Below, one piece after another: positions 59,000 to 64,000 of a stretch of DNA of 64,000 nt. Position numbers and translations under genes: made by a program. Location of the stretch: assembly GCA_963806955.1 (NCBI GenBank), contig CAWDZG010000001.1, positions 806,001 through 870,000 of the forward strand, written 5' to 3'. Every line of letters begins with the position of its first letter. Position 1 is the stretch's first letter. The notes beneath the pieces were generated by a model, which did no database searches, had not been told where the DNA came from, and saw only the letters and a program-made list of their open reading frames with translations. Origin of the DNA: Gaiellasilicea sp963806955 (GTDB lineage: Bacteria > Actinomycetota > Thermoleophilia > Gaiellales > Gaiellaceae).

Positions 59000-59934
59000 T
59001 GCCCGTCCCGTTCTTCGCCGCGAGCGACGTCGAGGCGGCCGTGCCGCCCGCGGGCGCGTACGAGGCCGTGCGCGAGGCCTTCGTGGCTCACGCCCGCGGC
59101 GAATGGACGATGCAGCCGAAGCTCTACGTGACGAACTACCCGGCGGGCGACTTCCGTGCAATGCCCGCACTCGGGGGCGGCCACGCCCTCCTGAAGTGGG
59201 TGACGTCGTTCCCGGGCAACCCGGCGCGCGGGCTGCCGACCGTGAGCGGGCTCGTCGTGCTCTCGGACGCGGAGACCGGGCTCGTGGAGGCGGTGCTGGA
59301 CGCCGGCGCGGTCACGGCGCTCCGCACCGGCGCCGCGGCCGCACTTGCGGCGGAGACGCTCGGTCGCCCCGGCGGCTCCGTGGCCGTGATCGGCGCAGGA
59401 GTGAACGGTCGCGCCGCCGCGCGAACGTTCGCGGCCCTCGGGCGCGAGGTCACCGTGTGGGACGTCGACGGCGAACGGGCTCGGGCCGTGGCTGCCGAGC
59501 TCGGCGCCGGTGTCGCGCCCGGCCTGGGGGACGCCCTCGCCGCTGACGTTGTCGTGACGGTGACCCCCGGCCGGGAGATCCTCCTTCCCGCGGGCTCGCT
59601 CCGGGCAGGCCAGCACGTGAGCCTGATGGGCGCCGACGGGCCTGGGAAGGCCGAGATCGCCGTGGACGAGATCAGGCGGGCGCACGTCTTCTGCGACGAG
59701 TGGGAGCAGGCGAGCCACGGGGGCGAGCTCGCGGCCGCGGTCGAGGCGGGCGCGATCACACGGGCAGAGGTGACCGAGCTCGGCTCGGTCCTCACCGGCG
59801 AGGCGGAAGGCCGGCGCTCCGATGAGGAGATCACGATCTTCGACTCGACGGGCCTCGCGATCCAGGATCTCGCGGTCGCGATCGCGGCCTACGGGCGCGC
59901 GGACGAGCTCGACCTGCAGCGGCTCGAGCTGTAG
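58999..59934 (+). CDS. Ornithine cyclodeaminase/mu-crystallin family protein
   Basis: 311 aa. Substrate domain opens with FFAASDVEAAVPPAGAYEAV; LVEAVLDAGAVTALRTGAAA is the shared catalytic motif, with the NAD fold VAVIGAGVNGRAAARTFAAL. The family includes ornithine cyclodeaminase, alanine dehydrogenase (Ala-DH of the mu-crystallin type) and reductases of imino acids. Its GTG overlaps the pntB stop, so NAD(P)H supply and use may be linked. A strong terminator follows. Confidence 0.87.
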   Translation: MPVPFFAASDVEAAVPPAGAYEAVREAFVAHARGEWTMQPKLYVTNYPAGDFRAMPALGGGHALLKWVTSFPGNPARGLPTVSGLVVLSDAETGLVEAVLDAGAVTALRTGAAAALAAETLGRPGGSVAVIGAGVNGRAAARTFAALGREVTVWDVDGERARAVAAELGAGVAPGLGDALAADVVVTVTPGREILLPAGSLRAGQHVSLMGADGPGKAEIAVDEIRRAHVFCDEWEQASHGGELAAAVEAGAITRAEVTELGSVLTGEAEGRRSDEEITIFDSTGLAIQDLAVAIAAYGRADELDLQRLEL

Positions 59935-59940
59935 CCGGAA

Positions 59941-59969
59941 GGGGGAGGCGCCGGTCGGGCGCCTCCCCC
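59941..59969. terminator. 12-bp perfect stem between convergent genes
   Basis: GGGGGAGGCGCC / GGCGCCTCCCCC with a GGTCG loop, 6 bases after the ornithine-cyclodeaminase-family gene and 11 before the end of the convergent LVIVD gene. It can serve both strands. Confidence 0.85.
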
Positions 59970-59980
59970 TCCTCGGGCCG

Positions 59981-62056
59981 TTACTTCAGGTTGAACGTGG
60001 CCCGGTGGACGGTGTTGTCGCGCAGCTGCACGATCAGCTGGCGGCAGGTGCCGGCCCAGGCCTTGTCGGTCTTCCAGACGTACTTGTACTGCCCGGCCTC
60101 GAAGGAGAACGGCTCGCTCGCCGCCGTCGGAACTGCGGTCGAGTCCGCAGCGCCGCACGCCTTCGACTTCGGGTACCCGTCGGCGAGGACGCCGAGGCCG
60201 TAGTCGGCACCGAGGGAGAACTTCACCGGTGCTGCGCTGCCGGCCTTGCGCTCGTTCTCGTCACCGAGCGGCCGGAAGAAGCCGGCGTACCGATCCCAGA
60301 TCACCTCGTAGGTGAACGTCTTCTCCTCGACGTTGCCCGCCCCGTCCTCGGCGCGGATCGTGAACGAGTTGGTGCCGACCGTGGACGTGTCGAGAGCGGC
60401 TCCGTCGGCCACCGTGCCGGTGCAGGAGTAGATGCCGGAGGTCTCGGCGCCCTGGTCGTCGACGCAGCTGTACGACGCGGCCACCGAGCTGCCGATCCCG
60501 GTGACGGCCGGCAGGCCGCTGCTGATGCGCGGCTTCGTCCGGTCGAGGTCGAAGACGAGCGACTGGGTCTGGGGATTCGAGCGGCTCTGGATCTTCGCAC
60601 CCTGGACGCGCCGGTCGTCGAGATCCCAGACCATCAGCCCGCGCCGGATGTCCGACTCGTAGATCTTGCCGTTGTACCAGTAGGTCGACCAGTCGCCGCC
60701 GAGCACGATCCCGGTCGTGCTCAACCGCGCCGGGTCGGCATAGGCGATCTGCTGGATGTTGGCGGGATCGGTGAAGTCGATCGCCGTGATCCCCATCTGG
60801 TAGCTGCCGACGACCGCCACGTGCGCGCGGTTCGTGGGCACGACGTTGAAGTTGTGCCACGTGCAGTTCTCGTTGCTCGTCTGCGGCCGCGGCTGGACGA
60901 ATGCGCCGGTCTGATCGCCCGTGAGCGGGTCGAAGAAGAACAGCGTCCGGTTGACGACGGTGCTCGTCGCCTGGCACTGCGCGGCGCTGCCGCCGCCCGG
61001 CTCGTGCCCGAAGATCAGCGTCTTCCCGTCGTTCGAGAATGCGCTCGAGTGGCCGATCGACACGCCGGTGATGGGCTTCGACCAGAGCAGGGTCGGGTTC
61101 TCGAGTCCGCCCGCCGCCTCCGGCGAGAGCGCCGGGTCGAAGCTGAGCACGCTGAGGCCGTTGCCGCCCGCGCAGGAGGCGAGGTTGACGGTGCCCATGA
61201 TGATCGTCGTGTCGTGGCACTGCCGGCTCGCGCCCGCCCGCCGGATGAGGCCGGCGGCGGCCGGATCGGCCAGCGGCACCCGGATGATGTCGATGCCGGT
61301 ACAGGTGCCGCTCGATCCACTCGAGTAGACGTAGACGTTGCCGCGAGCGGTGTCGGGGACGAGGGACAGCGTGTGCGAGCCACAACCCGTGGTGTACGTG
61401 CCACCCGGGAGCACCGGGCCGCTGCTGCCCGAGCTGGAGGTGCTGGACATCCTGATCTTCGTCAGCAAAACGGGGCTCTGCGGATCGGCGATGTCGAAGA
61501 TGTGAACGCCTTCGAATCCCTGGCCGGCGAGCTGGCCGCCGCACCCGGCGGTGGCCGCGTTACCGGCCGACACGGGCGCGTCCCAGGCGCGGACGAGGAT
61601 GTTCCCCCAGACGACCACGTCGCCCTGCCCGCCGGCGACGGAGCAGGAAATCTCGTTGTGCAGCTGGATCGGATTCGTCGGGTCCGAGATGTCGATCACC
61701 CGGAAGCCGGCGTAGGTGCCCTGGTAGGCCAGGTTCCCCTGGAACGCCAGGTCGGAGTTGAAGAGCGACGAGCCCGTGCCCGTGAACGGCACGTTGCGCG
61801 CCGAGTACCCAAGCGGGGTCATGTTCGCCGAGTACTCGAAGGTGCCGACGGCGTCACCGACCGGTGCGCCGGGTGTGACGTCGGTGAGCTCCTGGCCGAG
61901 CTCGTAGCCCTCACCTTCCTGGTTGCACTCCACCTCTTTCGAGTCTTCGGCGTGCGGGCAGTCCGGGTGCGCGAGCGCAGGCGCCGCGCCGACTGTCATC
62001 AGCACGATGGCGGCGACGACTCCGGGGAGGAGTGCCAGCCAGCTCGTCGTCTTCAT
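59981..62056 (-). CDS. Secreted LVIVD-repeat protein with C-terminal PxKF domain
   Basis: 691 aa. Signal peptide cleaved near APALA. LVIVD/beta-propeller blades follow (GFRVIDISDPTNP, GVHIFDIADPQSPVLLTKIR, GITAIDFTDPANIQQIAYAD), then an Ig-like stretch (SGIYSCTGTVADGAALDTST, FTIRAEDGAGN) and a PxKF domain (GSAAPVKFSLGADYGLGVLA). Many cysteines are spread through the propeller, consistent with an extracellular disulfide-bonded protein. GAAGGAG fixes the ATG at 62056. Binding or structural role likely; enzyme activity not seen. Confidence 0.88.
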   Translation of the reverse strand: MKTTSWLALLPGVVAAIVLMTVGAAPALAHPDCPHAEDSKEVECNQEGEGYELGQELTDVTPGAPVGDAVGTFEYSANMTPLGYSARNVPFTGTGSSLFNSDLAFQGNLAYQGTYAGFRVIDISDPTNPIQLHNEISCSVAGGQGDVVVWGNILVRAWDAPVSAGNAATAGCGGQLAGQGFEGVHIFDIADPQSPVLLTKIRMSSTSSSGSSGPVLPGGTYTTGCGSHTLSLVPDTARGNVYVYSSGSSGTCTGIDIIRVPLADPAAAGLIRRAGASRQCHDTTIIMGTVNLASCAGGNGLSVLSFDPALSPEAAGGLENPTLLWSKPITGVSIGHSSAFSNDGKTLIFGHEPGGGSAAQCQATSTVVNRTLFFFDPLTGDQTGAFVQPRPQTSNENCTWHNFNVVPTNRAHVAVVGSYQMGITAIDFTDPANIQQIAYADPARLSTTGIVLGGDWSTYWYNGKIYESDIRRGLMVWDLDDRRVQGAKIQSRSNPQTQSLVFDLDRTKPRISSGLPAVTGIGSSVAASYSCVDDQGAETSGIYSCTGTVADGAALDTSTVGTNSFTIRAEDGAGNVEEKTFTYEVIWDRYAGFFRPLGDENERKAGSAAPVKFSLGADYGLGVLADGYPKSKACGAADSTAVPTAASEPFSFEAGQYKYVWKTDKAWAGTCRQLIVQLRDNTVHRATFNLK

Positions 62057-62139
62057 TCCAACTCCTTCGTTTGAGGGCAGGGACAAGCCTCGCGGCAGAA
62101 GGTGGGATCGGCAAGAAGACGGGCGTGGAACTGTCTCAA

Positions 62140-62153
62140 CGCCCGGCCGGGCG
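62140..62153. other. 14-bp GC palindrome before the oxidoreductase stop
   Basis: CGCCCGGCCGGGCG in the 102-base gap between the LVIVD gene and the FAD oxidoreductase stop. It may act as a weak terminator; nothing else is seen in this gap. Confidence 0.3.
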
Positions 62154-62158
62154 CGGAG

Positions 62159-63283
62159 CTATGCCAGCAGCCGCGCAGGAGACATCTGCTCGAGGAGCGG
62201 ATGGGGCTCGCCGAGCAGCGCGTGCGCGACCAGGTCGCCGCACATCAGTCCGAGCACATTGCCGTGGCCCGAGTACCCGCCGGCGACCCAGATGCGGTCG
62301 CTGTCAGGAACCGGACCGACGACAGGCATCAGGTCGGGAACGAGACCGAACACGCCCGACCAGCGGTGTGTGATCTCGGGCCGGCGCCCGAGCAGCGACT
62401 CGGCGAATGCCTCGAGCGCTCCCTGGATCCGCTCGGTTGTCGCCTCCGTCGCGGTGAACTCCGAGTCCATGTCGGCGTCCCGGAAGCCGCCGACGATCAG
62501 CCGGCCCTCCTCGTTCTGGTGCCAGTAGTCGAAACCGTGGCGACCGTAGTGAGGCAACGGGAACAGCACCTCGGCGAGCGGCTCGGTCGCGATCATCTGA
62601 CCGCGCGTCGGGATGATCAGGCCCTCGAGCCCACCGAGGAGGCCGCTCGGATACCCGTCCGTCGCCACGACGACCGTCTGCGCCTCGAGCACGTCGACAC
62701 TCTCGACGCGGTCGTGCTCGCGGATCTCCACCCCGGCCTCCGCGGCCGCGACGGCGAGCCGCCGCACCAGACGCGCCGGCTGCAGCACCGCGTCGTCCGG
62801 GTGGAAGAGGGCGCCCGGAAACCGCCCCCGCAGCGGCTCCGGCAGCTCGTCGCGCCACTCGGCCGCGAAGCCGTCCTCACGGAGTGCCTCGTACTCGGCG
62901 TGGAGCTCGTCACGCTCGTCCTCGCCGGCCAGGCGCAGGCTCCCCGTCTTGCGGCACGCATCGCCGCCGAGTTCGCCCATCCGCCCGACGTAGGTCTCGG
63001 TCAGGCGCCAGTAGTCCGCAGCCGCGCCGTGGCCGAGCCACTCCCGCGCGCTGTCGTATGCCATCGCCCCGCCGCGCAGGGCAAACCCGCCGTTGCGGCC
63101 GCTCGCGCCGGAGGCGATCGCGCGCGCCTCGTACAGGCGCACGCGCTTGCCGGCGGCCGCCAGCGTGAGCGCGCACGAGATGCCGGTGATCCCACCGCCG
63201 ACGACCGCGACGTCGGGCCGTCCGGCGAGGGGTCGGGAAGCAAGCGCGGGCGCGGGCTCGGCGAGCCAGAACGAGTCAGCCAC
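62159..63283 (-). CDS. FAD-dependent oxidoreductase (DAO family)
   Basis: 374 aa. FAD-binding DVAVVGGGITGISCALTLAA, SGASGRNGGFALRGG next to it, and the C-terminal WSGVFGLVPDLMPVVGPVPD, WVAGGYSGHGNVLGLMCGDL of the glycine/D-amino-acid oxidase family (related to GMC-like puuB/ordL). It oxidises an amine or amino acid. TAGCAT at 63290-63295, six bases before the GTG, and no Shine-Dalgarno. That -10 box overlaps the dprA stop. Confidence 0.88.
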   Translation of the reverse strand: MADSFWLAEPAPALASRPLAGRPDVAVVGGGITGISCALTLAAAGKRVRLYEARAIASGASGRNGGFALRGGAMAYDSAREWLGHGAAADYWRLTETYVGRMGELGGDACRKTGSLRLAGEDERDELHAEYEALREDGFAAEWRDELPEPLRGRFPGALFHPDDAVLQPARLVRRLAVAAAEAGVEIREHDRVESVDVLEAQTVVVATDGYPSGLLGGLEGLIIPTRGQMIATEPLAEVLFPLPHYGRHGFDYWHQNEEGRLIVGGFRDADMDSEFTATEATTERIQGALEAFAESLLGRRPEITHRWSGVFGLVPDLMPVVGPVPDSDRIWVAGGYSGHGNVLGLMCGDLVAHALLGEPHPLLEQMSPARLLA

Positions 63284-63292
63284 GCGGCGATG

Positions 63293-64000
63293 CTAGCTGG
63301 CAGCCCGAAAGACACCATCCTCCTCCCGGACGGCGCCGGCCAGCTCGAGCTCCGTCAGCGCCACGGCGACCTCGCCGGCGCCGAGGCCGGTTGCCCGAGC
63401 CAGCTCGTCCGCGCCAACGGCTGCCTCGCGAACCCGCGCCAGCACTCGCGCCGCCGTCTCGCCGAGCTCCGGCGCAGCCGTAGCGGCGACCTCGAGGCCG
63501 TAGCTCTCGAGCACGTCCTGCGCGCAGGTGAGCGGGGTCGCGCCCAGCCGCAGTAGCGCGTTGGCTCCTGCCGACAACGCGCTCGTGATCTCGCCCGGTA
63601 CCGCGAACACTTCCCGGCCCTCCTCGAGCGCGAAGTCGGCCGTGATCAGCGCGCCGCTGCGCTCGCGCGCCTCCACGACGACCGCTGCCGCGCAGAGCCC
63701 CGCAACGATCCGGTTTCGCGCCGGGAAACGCCACGGGGCCGGCTCGACGCCCGGGGCGTACTCGGACACGATCAGGCCCGCGCCCGCCACGTGACGGGCG
63801 AGCTCCCGGTGCGCGGCTGGATAGTCGCGGTCGATGCCGCAGCCGAGGACGGCAACGGTGACGCCGCCCGCCTCGAGCGCACCGCGATGCGCCTCTGCGT
63901 CGACCCCTCGCGCGAGCCCGCTGACGACGACGAGCCCGGCGGAGGCCAGATCACGACCAAGGGCACGCGCGACCTGCCGACCGTAGGCCGAGCAGGCGCG
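63293..64000 (-). CDS. dprA: DNA-processing protein DprA, N-terminus outside the window
   Basis: Open from the window edge at 64000. It begins in the Rossmann core: RACSAYGRQVARALGRDLAS, VVVSGLARGVDAEAHRGALE, VLGCGIDRDYPAAHREL, FPARNRIVAGLCAA and GREVFAVPG. A C-terminal winged helix (ARVREAAVGADELARATGLG) follows. DprA loads RecA on incoming single-stranded DNA in natural transformation. About 235 residues are visible; the N-terminal SAM-like part is missing. Confidence 0.93.
   Translation of the reverse strand, partial: RACSAYGRQVARALGRDLASAGLVVVSGLARGVDAEAHRGALEAGGVTVAVLGCGIDRDYPAAHRELARHVAGAGLIVSEYAPGVEPAPWRFPARNRIVAGLCAAAVVVEARERSGALITADFALEEGREVFAVPGEITSALSAGANALLRLGATPLTCAQDVLESYGLEVAATAAPELGETAARVLARVREAAVGADELARATGLGAGEVAVALTELELAGAVREEDGVFRAAS

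Noticed and set aside
1..64000. CRISPR array
   Set aside because: No set of regularly spaced identical repeats; the only tandem repeat is the in-frame 30-bp unit of the peptide gene, with no spacers.
1..64000. Insertion sequence, integrase or prophage
   Set aside because: No transposase, recombinase or phage structural gene was found, and the two tRNAs show no flanking direct repeats that I could see.

Overview
The window is about 70% G+C and packed with short-spaced, often overlapping genes (GTGA, ATGA and TGATG junctions). It looks like a chromosomal segment of an actinobacterium. The mix of a DUF3179 lipoprotein, a DUF3105 protein, an LVIVD-PxKF surface protein, Spondin_N, Lsr2-like and AddAB-like proteins, and wide use of leaderless starts points to the Thermoleophilia (Gaiellales/Solirubrobacterales type). 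That placement is inferred from gene content and style; no rRNA is present to settle it. No gene-free stretch exceeds 300 bases; the longest are about 190 and 160 bases, on either side of a small repeat-peptide gene.

Layout. 1-1745: end of the tryptophan operon (trpB 5'-truncated by the window, trpA). 1746-4528: a 70-residue exported peptide made of a 10-residue repeat, three stacked DNA dyads, then a membrane hybrid histidine kinase. 4549-10588: AlgH-like protein, small membrane proteins, VOC proteins, an ABC-2 exporter pair, a 14-TM drug exporter and a STAS protein. 10585-14705: an ECF sigma factor with a SnoaL-like tail, then an OmpR-type two-component system flanked by two secreted-protein genes that share 11-bp-phased TTAC-like sites. 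14701-19837: SRPBCC proteins with an ArsR regulator, then a translationally coupled run SRPBCC-plsY-degV-flavin disulfide reductase. 19917-23143: DUF3179 lipoprotein and a redox block (ECF sigma, zinc-finger anti-sigma, TlpA-like thioredoxin, CcdA). 23147-27479: a coupled five-gene operon (VOC, glutathione S-transferase, citryl-CoA lyase-like, PaaK-like CoA ligase, MetE-C-like transferase) that may be an undescribed catabolic or epoxide-handling pathway. 27554-35557: PadR-, TetR- and hydrolase/efflux-type accessory genes with clear operators, plus an argininosuccinate-lyase-like gene. 35618-45215: tRNA-fMet, PAP2, Ppx/GppA, phosphoesterase, CBS, glutamate dehydrogenase, tRNA-Leu, DUF3105, RmuC, Vms1-like hydrolase, thioredoxin reductase, DUF1003 and a Zn-ribbon/PAS protein. 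45170-54266: DNA maintenance (Nth, AddA/AddB, Lsr2-like, topoisomerase IB). 54310-64000: isocitrate/isopropylmalate-type dehydrogenase, ferritin-like protein, three-piece proton-translocating transhydrogenase plus an ornithine-cyclodeaminase-family gene, LVIVD-PxKF surface protein, FAD oxidoreductase and dprA cut by the window end.

Two window-wide observations matter for reading the annotation. First, about ten genes between 12.7 and 36 kb carry single-base frameshifts while the 36.5-64 kb part is clean; sequencing or assembly error is the simplest cause, although degV also seems to have lost an internal segment. Second, many housekeeping genes have a TAnnnT hexamer 6-10 nt before the start codon and no Shine-Dalgarno sequence (leaderless), whereas exported and regulated genes have strong AAGGAG-type sites.
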